Below, in pieces: positions 49,690 to 62,193 of a stretch of DNA of 64,000 nt. A program made the position numbers and the translations under genes. The notes beneath the pieces were generated by a model, which saw nothing but the letters and a program-made list of their open reading frames with translations, had not been told where the DNA came from and did not search any database. This DNA is from Rhynchopus sp. YZ270_cl-10. Taxonomy: Eukaryota; Euglenozoa; Diplonemea; Diplonemida; Diplonemidae. The stretch lies in contig OZ037857.1 of assembly GCA_964035575.1 (NCBI GenBank), positions 434,001 through 498,000 on the forward strand, written 5' to 3'. Position 1 is the stretch's first letter. Every line of letters begins with the position of its first letter.

Positions 49690-49945
49690 CATTTTTCGCC
49701 CAGCATTGAGGACACATAGGCCCACCAAGGGCAATTTTGTGATGTCAAAAAATTTTTTTTCGGCCCAAAAATTGACTTGTTTTCGGTAAAACCCACTAAA
49801 AATTGTGGTACTCTAAACTGCGTTTTAGACCCCCACAGATGCTCAAAAGTGCCAAATTTTGCTTTTAATGGCCTCAAATCGTCGAAATTAGCCCTAAACG
49901 GGGGCAAAAAAAATTTTTCGAGAGTCCCTTTCCCTGGGAGGCTCC
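49690..49945 (-). repeat. Inverted partial M2 unit
   Basis: Reverse complement of about 36515-36690: CCCCACAGATGCTCAAAAGT, TTTGCTTTTAATGGCCTCAA, and GAGAGTCCCTTTCCCTGGGA all have counterparts there. Confidence 0.75.
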
Positions 49946-49946
49946 G

Positions 49947-50109
49947 TAATTACGTACCCTAGGGTCCGTAATTACGGACCCTAGGGTACGTAATTACGTA
50001 CCCTAGGGTCCGTAATTACGTACCCTAGGGTACGTAATGACACTCCGTAAAGAGGGAGTGTCCTAACATGCCGTTTTACGGACCCTCGGGGTGTGCGGAC
50101 CCCGCCGTG
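49947..50109. repeat. Palindromic array and right end of E
   Basis: CCTAGGGTCCGTAATTACGG units with GTACGTAATTACGTAC variants, then a GACACTCC...GGAGTGTC hairpin (about 50039-50062) and the inverted terminal sequence ending CGGACCCCGCCGTG. Confidence 0.85.
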
Positions 50110-53100
50110 CATGCAGTCCTACAATCCATTTCGTGGTTTATGAAAAAAGAGGGAGGGGAGACGTTATTTTTGTTTTTTGTTGTTGTTTTTTTGTTGTTTT
50201 TTTTTTTTTTTGTTGTTTTTTTTTGTTTGTTGTTGTAGTGTTTTTTTTTTTGTTTGTTTGTTTGCTTTTTTTTTTTTATTTGCTTTTTGTGTTTGCTTTT
50301 TTTGGTTTTTCCTCCACCCTCTTTGTGGAGAGAGGTGGGTGAAGGGGTTTTGGGAGGGGAGAGATAAATCCCGAGAGAAAAGAATAAAACAAAACACGAC
50401 TTGTTGTTTTTTTTTTTTTTGGAAATAAGGGGTGTGGGAAGTGGGAGAGGGTAGGGGAATGAGAAAATATAAAAGTAAAATAAAAAATACTGCGGGAGGT
50501 GATGTGTGTTGGGGGGAAAAAAATTTTTGTATGCGGGGGTACCCTTTGTTTGCGTGAAATTCATCCTAAAAATGGGGGGAAAAAAGAAAACGTTTGGGGG
50601 GTTTTTTTTTGTTCAAACAATCCTTTTTAAGAAGGGGTTGTTTTTTTGCATTTGTTTGATTTTTTTCCCCCGTTTTTTTACTCCTCTTCTAACTTTTTTG
50701 GTTCATTAGTTCTATCCTGTTTGGTAAAAAAATAAAACCAAAAAAAGGGCAGAAAAAGAAAAAAAAGGAAGAAGTCTCATAAATGTGCAGACGCAAAAAG
50801 GACGTAAAACACAACAAGAAAAAAAAAATCACAATGCATTAGGAAAATGTGGAAATGTTTACCTTTTTTTTTTTTACCTCTGTTTCATGCCGAGAATCAC
50901 CCTCCATTAACGACAAATTTTCAATATGGCAGTTACCTTTAACCAGTAGCAAAAAAAGAAACAATTTCCACAAAAAAAAAAAAATGCTATTGTCCCCCGA
51001 AGGGGCTAGGGTGGGGTAGGTGAGGGGAATAACTTTGAGGGGAAGAAAAAGGGGGGGAAAGGGGGGGAGGGGCGAACGGAGAGAGGAATGTCAGGTAAGA
51101 TGAGATTGTTGTTTGTTTTTTTTTTTTTGTTTGTTTGTTTTTGTTTGTTTTAACCGTACGAATGCTGGAACTGAGTCCCCCCACCCACCCCCCCCCTACC
51201 CCCATATTTGTGCGTGTGTGTATGTGTTTTTTCTGTTTTTTTTCATATATTTTTTGGAGGTATTTTTTTTTTTGTGTGTGTGGTAAGTGGTAAAGATTTC
51301 ACCCCCTCCTGGATCTTCTTGTTCTTCTTATTTGTGTGTGTGTGCAAAAAGAAAAAACTAAAAACGAACGGTAAAGTCGTCCCTGAGCTGCCGATAATGC
51401 ACTCATTTTGTTTTTGTTTTTTTTTTGCTTGTCTCATATACGTTTGAGAACATACTTCTACAAGTCTGAAGTAACCTCAACATATTTTATAAAATACAGG
51501 ATTAGGGTGTAGTAGCGTGTTTGTGGCCATAATATTGATGTGTGTGCTGTCTATCTGTGCGTTTTTTTCGTTTCATTTATTTCCTTCTTTTTTTAAAAAA
51601 AACTCGAACTTTTTTGAATTTTATGTGTAGTAGTACAGACCCCACTACGCATTTGTTTTCCTTCATAAGTCCTTGGCTTTTGTTTGCTTTTGCTTTGTGT
51701 GTGTGTGAAAAAAATTTACTCGCCCCTTTTGCTTTTTGTGTGTATCATGTGATTTTCCTCCGTAAAGATTACCCAAAGGATAAATGTGAGATGAGGGCGA
51801 AATACACACGTAGTTTCGGGGTGAGAGAAAGAGAAAGAGAGAGAGATAAAAAAAGGAAAAAAAAACTAAAAAGTTAAAACGGTGAAAAAATATCCTAGAT
51901 TGACGCAACAGAGATACATACACACATCAAACATTATATCACAACACATTTTTTTTTAAAAAAAACATAACTCCAAAAATGCTATTGAGCATATATCAAA
52001 ATAAATAAATAAAAAATTGCAGATCCAACTTTATTGAAAAAGCGCCGTCCAACGACTTAACACTGCTGAACTTTCTTTCAAAAAAAAAAAAATAGGGCAT
52101 TTTTTTTTTTTCCTGTTTTTTTTTGGCCCATATCTGTTTTTTCTCCCCCACCAAATAAACACTTTGAAAGATGAATCAAATATCGACCGGGGGGAGAACA
52201 AAAAGGGGTTAAGATGAGCCTAAAACTCTCGTTTAGTCACCTTGATTTTAAAAAAGAAAATGTGAACAAAAAATGATTGATTGCCACTTTTTTTTTGTGA
52301 GACGATTTTTAGACGAAACACTCCCAACACCCCCTCCTCTCTTATCCAACTGCATTGAGGTTGGCAAAGAGAAGGTTTTTTTGGCAGTCTTATTGCTGGT
52401 CCACTTTTTGGCATATTTTTTTTTTTTGCTTTTGTAGGCTTTCCCCCCCTCTCCCCAATGAAAACTGAAAATGTTCCTGTGAAAAGAAAAACAATAAAAG
52501 GTACAGAAACAGTGGGTGAGAGAGAGTGTGTGTTTTGTGCTGGAGACAGTTTTTTTTTTGAAGGAGAACAACTCATTTTTTATCTTTATTCTTTCATTGC
52601 CGATGGTTTTGCTAAATACTCCGTTTCCCAAAAGACACCCCAAAGAATGCCAAGATCAGGGTCTTTACCCCCGATATCAGATCCTTACAAAGGGTATCCA
52701 AAAAAAAAAGAGGGGAAGACAGGCAAGAAGAAAGTCACCGTTCATTGCTTCCACAATCAGTCCCAAACAAATCACTGAGGGGGGGGGGGGGGGGGGGGTT
52801 ACACGGAGTGGGGTATCGGGTGGGATGAGGTTATGCCTTGAGCTCGAAGAAAAAAAAATATTCCCTTTTGTTTTTTGCGTTACATACCAACGTTTGTTTT
52901 TTTTTTTTTTGGGGAAAGGTTTTCGTGCGCGAAAAAGTGTTTTTTCGTATTTACCCCTTTTTTAAAAAAGAAAAAAATATGTGTTTTTTGGAAATAGCAG
53001 AGTTTGCCCTATTGGTTGTACATAGTGGTTTTTTTTTGTTTAATTTTTTTTTGACAAAAAAAAAGGCTATTTTGTGCGAAGATATCCTTAAAAAGGTGTT

Positions 53101-56100
53101 TTCGGCAAAATATAAAAAGAGCAAAAATGACAACACACACGAGCGGAGAAATGCAACAATAATTATACATTATGGTTTATCACGACTTCGTGGATTGTTC
53201 ATTTTTAGTGTGATGTAAAGATTTTTTTTTACAGTTTAGCTTTTTGCTTGGTGCTGAATTAGGGCAAATACAAGAACAAAAAAAAAATGAAATACAAAAA
53301 AAAAAATACAATACCCGCAAAGTATAAAGAAGACGTTGTTGTATGGGGTTTGCGTCAAATTTCCCTTAATTCAGGGTTCAGCAGCGCCCATACCACATTA
53401 CATCACTCAAAACGTGGCGTCGACTTTCTCTCTTTGCGTTCGTTTAGAGGATATTTTTTTAGTTACGATGATATGGAATACAAAGAAAAAGACAACAAAA
53501 AAACAGGGTTAAGAAAAAAAAAAATGTTTAGGAAAATGTAAAATGATGTGGGAATATTTTAAAAAAAAAAATTTTTTTTTGAAGAGTTGGCTTTTTTAAA
53601 AAAGGGGGGACATAACAATTCGATAGACTATTATTGTTTAACGCAAAGAAAATAAAATGTGGACAAAAATGGGGGGCAAAATAGAAAAGTTTATAAGATG
53701 ATCCTAAGCCTCTCGTTGCTTAGTCACCTTATAAATATACAACGCGAAATGGTGCTGGTTTTGAAGTTAAACCTCTCGCCCCTTGATTCGCCTAATTTAA
53801 AAGAAACTAAAATAAAAAAATAGTAACTCTGATAGGTAAGTAAAAGGAAAAAAGGTTTTTTCGTTGATTGCACAATTACCCTGTTTGAGGGGTGATTGGC
53901 GACCGTATCTGAGGAACTATTTCTCCTTTAAGCTACGCTTGTAGGAATAAAAAAATAAATGTGAATATAGTGGCATGGACGTAACCCCCCCTTTTTTTTT
54001 TGTCGCGTTGTTTGCTCATCATTTAAAATCTCTTGGTAATTTGTCTATTTTACTGAACGGAGAATTGTTTATAGAACGATCAAAAATGGGGTGGGGAACT
54101 CTTTTTTGTGGTCAGAAAATTGTTTAAAAAAAAAAACTTGTCGCAGCTGAAAGAGAAAGAAAAGAGAAGCGAATGCGAAGAGAAACCCTTTGACTAGATA
54201 GATGAAGGAGCCTCACCATGCACCTCACCACACATTACCAGATCAGAGAGAGATGCAAATAAGTACCAGGCAATATTTCCCGATACTCCATTCACAAAGA
54301 AGAAAAATAAGGTTGAAATACAAAGCCCTTTCATGACAGTGTACCTTTAAAAAAAAAATCTCCCTCTAAGCTAGAGTTTCCTTCACGGTCAGATTATGTT
54401 ATTTTTCTTTTTTTTTACGGGACAAAAAAAAAATCTCTTGCACACTCGAGATTCGAGTGGAAATAACATTTTTACTTTTTTTTTTAAACTACCTCTTCAA
54501 TAGAAGATAAGGGCTGTGTAACAAAAACACAGGCGATCATCTTCAAAAGAAAAATATGAATTCGCAATTTTGGGGGGGGAATCTTTGATCGATGTCTCTC
54601 CATGGTCAGAAACGGAACAGAGAAAAGAAACGGCTGTTTTTTTTATTATTGTTGTAAAGGATGTAAACTAAGAAAATTTGCAGGATGCATGCACCGTCTC
54701 CTGTACACACATCTTACAAGTGAAGTTGCTAAGTCCCATGCATATTTACACAGCTTTCAATTAAGGAGGTCAGGGGAGAGAAGGAGTCATTGGATTTTTT
54801 TTTTGTGTTGAAAAATAAAAATAAACCATCGTTTTGTAAATTCCCTCAATATTTCTCCACATTTTATTTTAAAAATTTTCGTACTGTTTTCAGACAAAAA
54901 TTATTGAAAAAAGAGGGGGTTTTTTTTTTGTCCACAATTTTGTTTTTTTTCTGTCAACCCTAAGGTGTGTTGTATTGAGCTAGTGGGGGGCGGGGGGGGT
55001 TTTAAAAAAAAAATTGTCAACATGGAGAGTCGACCACTGTGTGTTCTCCACATTTTTTTTTTTGGGGGGGGAGGGCTCTTCTCCAAGAGGAGAATACGAA
55101 AGGGTACAAAAAAAAAAAAAGTTTTTTTGAATCATCCCCCACCCATTTCCTCATAAAAACAGACGTTTTTTTTTAAAAAATTTTTTAGAGAGGAAATAGG
55201 TTTAAATGATTCCGGCGTTTGCAGTCTGTGTGTTGCTTGCTCGACCTTGATGGGGGGGAAATAGATTTGAAAGATAGGTCTCGCTTTGGCAACATACAGG
55301 GGGGGGGAATGGGGGAAAAGGAGAGGGTATTTTTTTTTTTTTTGGGTGAAGATGAATACCTGCAAGGTATTCCCACGATCGCCAATCATTCCAGCAAATT
55401 GGAAAAAAAAAAAAAAATGGAAAATTTGAACTAAATAAAAGGACGGTTAGGAACGAGTCAATAAAATAAATCACTTTTTTTTTTTTAGCTCGCAATAAAA
55501 AAGAAGAATTGAGTCCAGAAAGCTAAAGCAACAAAAAAAACAAAAAAAAACAAAAAAAGGCTCTAAAGATGCATAGACCTTACAAAGGCACGAAATACAT
55601 CTTTGAAATCTTTTTTTCCACAAAAAAGAGAAAAAAAAAATAAAATTTACCTCCCCCCTCCTGTCTTGATTCTATTTTTTTTTTTTAGAGTTACTTACAG
55701 TCCTCTCTGCAATTTGACTTCCATTTTTACCTTTTTTTTTGACAAGGTTTTACAAAAACCTTATTTCCTCTGGAGTGAACATTGTGCGATGCATTCCCAC
55801 ATATTTTGTTTTTTTCTTTACAAACGATAAAAAAAAATGTGGGAGATATGGATTGAATGTGATTTGAGAGTTACGGCTCATCTTGCTGGGTGTCACTGTG
55901 TTTACCTTCGAGGGCCTAATTGACCCTGGGAGGCTGGGAATGGGTAGGGACGTTGATGACAGCTGTATCATACATTTTGGACATATATATTTTTTTTTTT
56001 GCATAAAATATGGTTAACATACGATACAGCTAGAGCGGACACTTCCTTATTACATTCACAAAAAAAAAAAGAAGAAAAAAATCGAAAGAAAAAAAGAGAA

Positions 56101-59100
56101 AAAAACATAGACTAGAAAAATGCCTCGCTGGGCATAAATATCTTTTAAGAAAGTTGGCAAAATGATTTTTTTCTTCAAACTCTCCTTTTTGTCATTTTGA
56201 ACTATACATTATATTAGTTGCGATACTTTCTTCAATGAGAGGAAAGTACAATAGGATGGCCTAGGTACGATACATCCAGTACACATGGAACAAAAAAAAA
56301 AAAACAAAAAAAATTGTTGTGTATTGCAATGCACTGAGTGCTATTACACCATGGTGTGGCTTTTGTTGCAACTCAAAAAAGAAAAAAATAAAAATGACCA
56401 AAACAATATGTCGGAAGGATAAAAAAGGGTAACACTCATCCACACAGGGAAGTGCAGACTGGAATGATGTGGGTTCTCCTCCCCCCCCTCCCAAATGTTA
56501 AGTATTCTGGTTTCAAAAAAAGGGTTACTTCAAAAAAAAAAAGTCCGGTTTTTGTTCGATAACATCATGGAAAAAAATACAAATGAAGAAATAGTGTTGT
56601 GTTTTTTGACAATGTAACAAAAAAAAAGGAGTGAAATAAATTACTATCCATCATGTTTTTTGAAAAGAGCTAAAATGTTTAGTGATGTGTGAAAAAAATG
56701 TTTTTGTTGGCTGATTTTTTTTAGTACCAAGTTCTCGTTTTGTGTTGGATAGTACTTCCTTTTTTAGAATGGTTACAATTAATTATTTTCTTCATTTATT
56801 TTTTTTTTTCTTCTTCCCGGACAGCTCTTGAGAACTGGTACGCAAAATAGTGTTTTTTTAAAACGCAGCCGGTGATTCCCCCGAAGGGATACCACAAACC
56901 ACGCCTTATTTTGTTTGTTTTTTTTGTCCCCTCTTTATTTGCGTTGTCTTCCTTCAGAACAACAGAGGGCAACAAGCATGGTCTCATTGAAACCCACGGT
57001 GTTTTAAAAATGTTTTTTTTTTTGTTGGTGAAGTTATTTTTTTTGTTTTGTTTTTCGGTTTAACTTGTTTTTTTTGAGGGGGGGTTTGAAGGTGTTTTTG
57101 TGAATGGGGGGGATTTCTTTTTGGGGGCTTTTCGGGAGTTGGAATGCGTAAAACAAAAGGGGCAACAAAAAAAAAAAAAAAAACCGTAGAGAAAAATAAA
57201 AAAAACGTTCCTTCTTCCCTCCTCTCCCCCCTTCTCCCCACCAACACGACCACTCCAATACACTAAAAAAAGAGAAAAGATGTGAAGATAACCTGTCATA
57301 TCAAACTTAGGTCACCTTACACAAAAAAAAAAAAAAAAATATTCTCTGCATTGAACAACAGCAGAAGAAGGGTATCAATATAGTACCAAATTTACTTAAA
57401 ACGTATGCTAAAATTGGGGGATTTTTTGTGAAAAAAAAAAGGGAAAATCGGATGGGAATTCTTTGAGGGTGAAATAGAGAAATATGTGGCGACAACAACT
57501 GTACTACCCGTTGTCCACTTTGTCAGAACGTTTCTGTTTCTTTTCTTTTTTTTGTCTTAAATCAACACCATAGACTAGGGTGCAGTTGGCTTTAGGTGCA
57601 AGACACCACTTTTTTTTTCTCTGATACTTTTGTTATTGTGTTCACTCGAGGTGGGAATTTTTTTTTTTTTTTAATCGATATTTTCTTCAACAGCCCATCA
57701 GAAACAGGTCTATCTCAAAATCATATCTCAATATTTTCCCGGCAGAACAAAAAAAAAATCCACCCCATTTTTTTTTCACCCCATAACTCAGTAATCGTAC
57801 TTCAAGAAAACGAAGATGTGTGGAGGGGAATAAGCCTTACGGGCATTTGGGAGGACGAATGATGGAAACAAAAAAAGGGGGTTTGAAAAAGGGGGAGGGT
57901 GAACCACGCATACAAATTGGGTGCATACTTTTGGGGGGGAAGAAATGGAAAAAAAATTTTTTTTAAATCCGGATGAGACAGTCCACACACTGTGTTACCA
58001 AAAGAAAGAAGCTCTAGGCATAGAAAAGAGAAAAAAAAAAAGGGAGTAAAAATAAAAAGGGAATAAAAATAGTAGGTTTTGATGTGTTACCTACACTTAT
58101 CAGAGTTTTTTTGTTTTGTTTTTTTGTTTTGTTTTGTTTTTCCCTACCACAAAAAAGTAAAGAAATAAATAATAAACAAAATATCATTCTACACGCAGCT
58201 CTGGGGTGCATCAGATTCATTTTTTTTTTTTTTTTTTTGTTGCAAACTTTTGCAAGAAAGTACCCCCTTCTCCCACCCCTTTTTCCCTTCTTCTTCTAGC
58301 CCAGAGCGCACGTTAGTACTCTCCCTCCCTCCCTCCCCTTGAGGAGAAAGACAGAACGGAGCACAAATAACGTGTGAGCTACCAACTCTGGTCAGAAGAA
58401 AAGAAAGAAAAAAAAAGGGGGAGAAAGGGGGATGGATAATTCTCTAACAATTTTTGCTGAATCCTTTTTTTTTTTTTTTTTTTGTCTTTTTAAAAACCAC
58501 CCTGCTGCTGAATATCAAAAAGAAAGGTTTTTGAAAGATGAATATACCTCCTAAACGCATCTATCAAAGGGGGGAGAAATACCCGAACTTACACAACGAC
58601 ATGATGTGTTAGTCCGGAAAGAGAATTTGGGGGGTTTTTTTTTTGGGAATAACTCTATTGAAATGCCTCGTTGCAGCTCTCTCTCGGTAAACCTTCTGAA
58701 CTTTTCTCGTCAAAAAAAAAATCGGATTTTTTGTTTGTTGATGAATTCGCACAGATACTTTGTTTGTTTTTTTTGGGATAGGATGAAATATTGGGGGAAT
58801 GGGGTCTACTCTACTGGCCTGTTTTTAAAAAGTTTTTTTTAAAAGTCCGTAGAGGAATGGGGAAAGAGGGAGGGAATAAAACCACCAGACACACAGAGGG
58901 GGGAAAAAAAGGAAGAAAAAAAAAAAAAAGAAAAAAAAAAAAAGAGAAAAAAAAAAGAAAAAAAGGAGAATATGTGTGGGATGGGTCTAAGCCTCTTTGC
59001 TACATGAAATAAGCTTTTAAGTCATCCAAAGAAAAAAAAAAGAAACAGCAACAAAACAAAATCCACACCTATTTCGGTTACCCCACCCATAACGTCCTCT

Positions 59101-59612
59101 TCCCCACAACCCCCCCAGCAAATAATAAAATACCCCCAATGGTTCTCGCTGGATGGTAAGCTTGTCACTTTTTTTAAATTTCCCGAATTTTTTTTGAAAA
59201 ACTGGGGATTCTTCTTGTGTCGGTCCATCAATGGGAGTGTTTCGACAAAACAATAAAAAATGCCCTGAAATGATAGGGGGCACAACAACTTTTAAAAAAA
59301 AGGGGGGTTTTTGTAAGATGATCCTGAGCCACCTTAAAAAAAAATTGAATGTGCCTCGCTGTGCACGCACATCAAAAAATGATAAAATAGGTCCTAAACC
59401 TTTCGTGCTTAGTCACCTTTTTTTTTCGAAAAACAAATAAAAAAAAATACCGAACGACAAAACAACGAACGGCGTAGCTCATCCAAGAGTATAACAGAAA
59501 TGCTTGGTTTTACAGGGGGAAAGAAAAAAAAAATTGAGGCAGCAAAAAAAAAAAAAGACACAACAACCAAAAGGTGTTGTGCAATTTCGCACTACCACAA
59601 TGTTTTTTTTCA
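50110..59612. other. Gene desert with homopolymers and hairpin repeats
   Basis: No convincing gene in 9.5 kb. T- and G-rich stretches dominate (50170-50290, 51220-51420). CTCTCGT-type hairpins are at 52210-52243, 53691-53734, 58973-59029, 59312-59336, 59346-59373 and 59383-59419. A GAAATACAAAGCCC-class element is at 54311-54348, and an ATGCCTCGCTGGGCAT hairpin near 56120. G-run of about 18 at 52780-52798. All frames of 60-150 codons here run through poly-K, poly-F or poly-N coding homopolymers. Confidence 0.55.
53691..53734 (+). repeat. Best example of the CTCTCGT-loop hairpin repeat
   Basis: TTATAAGATGA ... TCACCTTATAA forms an outer stem and CTAAGC/GCTTAG an inner stem, with loop CTCTCGTT. 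Compare 29548-29582, 22224-22257 and 28461-28496. Family consensus: AAGATGA, about 3 bases, CTAAGC, CTCTCGT, GCTTAG, TCATCTT. Confidence 0.7.
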
Positions 59613-60106
59613 CGGGTCGGGAAAGATCTTTTTTTTTTTTTTTTTTTTCGAGAAAAAAAATCCTCTTCTCCCGAAAAAAAAAAAAAAAAAAAGATTTTTG
59701 GGAGAAAAAAAAAAAGAGAAAAGATTTGAAAATCCTGGAAAAATCCTGAAAAATCCTGGAAAAATCCATGAAATTTCATGAAAAATCTCGAGATCTTGAG
59801 AAATCTTTGAAAAAAAAAAAAAAAGATTTTCAAAATCTTTTTTTTTTTTTTTCCCAAAAAGATTTTTCAAAATCCCAAAAATCTTTTTTATCTTTTTTTT
59901 GAGAAAAAAAAAGATTTTCAAGATCTTTTTCATCTTTTTTTCTCTTTTTTTCCTTTTTTTCCTTTTTTTTTCAGGATTTTTCAAAGATCTCAAAGATCTC
60001 GAGAGATCCTGAAAAAAAAAGACAAAAATCCTGAAAATCTTGATTTTTTTTTTTTTTCTCTCGAAAAAAGACAAAAAAAGACAAAAGATCTTTCCTGACC
60101 CGTGTT
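59613..60106. mobile_element. Palindromic A/T-run element with CACGGGTC ends (K)
   Basis: CACGGGTCGGGAAAGATCTT at the left is matched inverted at 60085-60106. The whole interior is made of short palindromes (AAGATCTT, GATTTTTC/GAAAAATC, ATCTCGAGAT, TTTCATGAAA) between long A and T runs, so it can fold end to end. T-runs flank both sides. Confidence 0.6.
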
Positions 60107-62193
60107 TTTTTTTTAAAAGGGGGGGTTGATTTTGTACATATTTTTTTAACATCCATCTTCAGGCGAGACTGTGGGTATCTATTTTTGTTCACTAAAGGAG
60201 AGTCGGGGTTTAAAGGGTCATGGAAGTGGCAAAGTGTGATCCGTTTTGGGAACAGGAGAAGAAATGAGACTTAGACGGAAAAAGGGGGGAGAGAGAAGGG
60301 AAGGCCGAGACTCCTACAACACTAAGATGACGAAGTAAAAAAAAACACAGAATCATGATTGTTTTTTTTTTTTTTTTGCAATTCTCAACCCATTTTTTGT
60401 TCACTCTATTTACTTTCCTTGGCTAAAATCCAAAAAAGGATAAACAGAGTTTGTTCTGGGGAGGATATTAAAATACACACACGCACCTCTCTTTTTGCTT
60501 GACATCATTTACAAAAAAAATTAATCGATATGAAACCAAAGGCTTTTTTTATTGAGGTTTTTTTTTTTGGAGGGTGTGAAATTGAACCTTTTGAACACCT
60601 TTCTGGAGTGGTTGGTACAAAAAAAAACTCCGGGGGGGTTTTGAAAATGTTTTTTTTGTTTGTAGAACAGGGGTACAGTTGAGGAGCGTTCATCACTTCT
60701 GCGAAGAGGATACGCTAAACAACAAAGAAAAGACACAGAATAGTAAGATTAACTCAGTCCTCTAAAGGTTACTAGTTTTTCTAAACAAAAAATAAATCAA
60801 AAAAATGTAGAACAATAGTAAGATATAACCCAAGCGACTCTGCTTAGCCACACCTTATAGAATAAATATTTGAAAAAAAAAAAAATATTTTGTACTGGGG
60901 GAAAAACAATATGGGGGTGACAGAATTCTTTGGGGGATTGCTTTTTTTTGTGCACAGCGTGCTGACAAATCAAAAGGGGTCTTTTATTTTTGCTTTTTTT
61001 TTTGACCCAACGTAGAAAATTTAAAATAAAAAAAAAAATGTCTCGGCCGGGAGAGAAGAGGGAGGGGGAGGGACATAGAGGGCTTGCTACCATAATGCGA
61101 TATCAACCAGTTTCTTTTTTTTTTTTAAAACTACCTGGAGTTGAGGGTGGCCCTTCGTGAGGCGGCCTTTATTCAACCCGACTCTCAGCAGCAAAAAAAA
61201 AAAAAAAAAATGACAAAAAAAAAATCCCTTTTCTATGTAAGGTGAACGTACATCGTCCATCTTTCATAAAAGAGTATTTTCAACATAAGAAAATAGAAAA
61301 AAATATACGACGCACTCTTTTTTTAGTAAAATTTTAATGCATTTTTTTGTTTGAACACCCCCCCTTTTCTTTTGTAAATGCATATTTACAAAAGAAAAAA
61401 ATCAAAAATCAACAAAAACGATCGTTGGTTGGAGGGGGAAGCGAATTTTTGTGAGCTGGCGACTACTGGGAATTTTCAAAAAGAAAAAAACGCAAAAATA
61501 CCGGGGTATGGGAAAAAAAAAAAACTTGAAAATAAGAGAACTATTGGTACAATGATACTAGGCCATCATGAGCTTAGTCACCTTAACAACAGTCACTTTT
61601 TTTTTCAAAAAGAAAAGGGGGTGTTTTCAGTAAAATCACTTCAAATACATACAACTCTCACATACCGGTGTTTCTTTGCTTTCAGCCATTTTATCCTTTT
61701 TTTTTCGTTTATTTGAGCTATAAAAAAGGGGCAAACGTTGAGGGGAAAATTAGCGCCTATGTGCCGTTCTATAGGGGAAAAAAGGGGGGGGGAAATGGGG
61801 AGAATAAGATTGCTAGATGAACTAAGCCTAACAGTGCTCAGTCACCTTGGGGAAAGGGGTGTGTGGTGATGGTTTTTGAGGGGGGAAGGGAGAAAACCGG
61901 CAACCCTCCAATTTGTGTTGCCAACAGATTCCAAGAGAAAAACGCAAAAACATAAACAGGGTTTTTCCCCCTAAACTTTTTTTTTTTTTTTTGCTTTTTT
62001 TTTTACCTCCTCCACCAAAACACCCCAATCAAAAATGTATATTTTATAAGAGTTGTTACACTCATTGACTTTTGACTAGGATGGAAGGGGAAGGGCACTT
62101 TTTCTGGGGAAGAGATATTATGTTTTGCTTTGTCTGTTTTATTTCTTTTTTTTTTTTTTCGTTTTCGTTGTTTTTTATGTCTCGATATATTTT
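60107..62193. other. Intergenic, no supported gene
   Basis: Hairpins of the CTCTCGT/GCTTAG class lie at about 60817-60860, 61549-61584 and 61810-61850. Otherwise homopolymers and short artefact frames. The last 150 bases are the T-rich 3' flank of the surface-protein gene. Confidence 0.5.

Larger units (their letters stand above)
46314..50109. mobile_element. Element E: X modules between GGGTCCGTAATTACGGACCC-type ends
   Basis: The left end, CACGGCGGGGTCC then CACACCCGAGGGTCCGTAAA, recurs inverted at 50073-50109. Inside each end is an array of the palindrome GGGTCCGTAATTACGGACCC and its GTACGTAATTACGTAC variants (46345-46455 and 49947-50035). The interior holds X copy 2, segment M1, a heptamer satellite, a partial X copy 3 and an inverted M2 part. 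No transposase and no clear target duplication. Confidence 0.65.
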
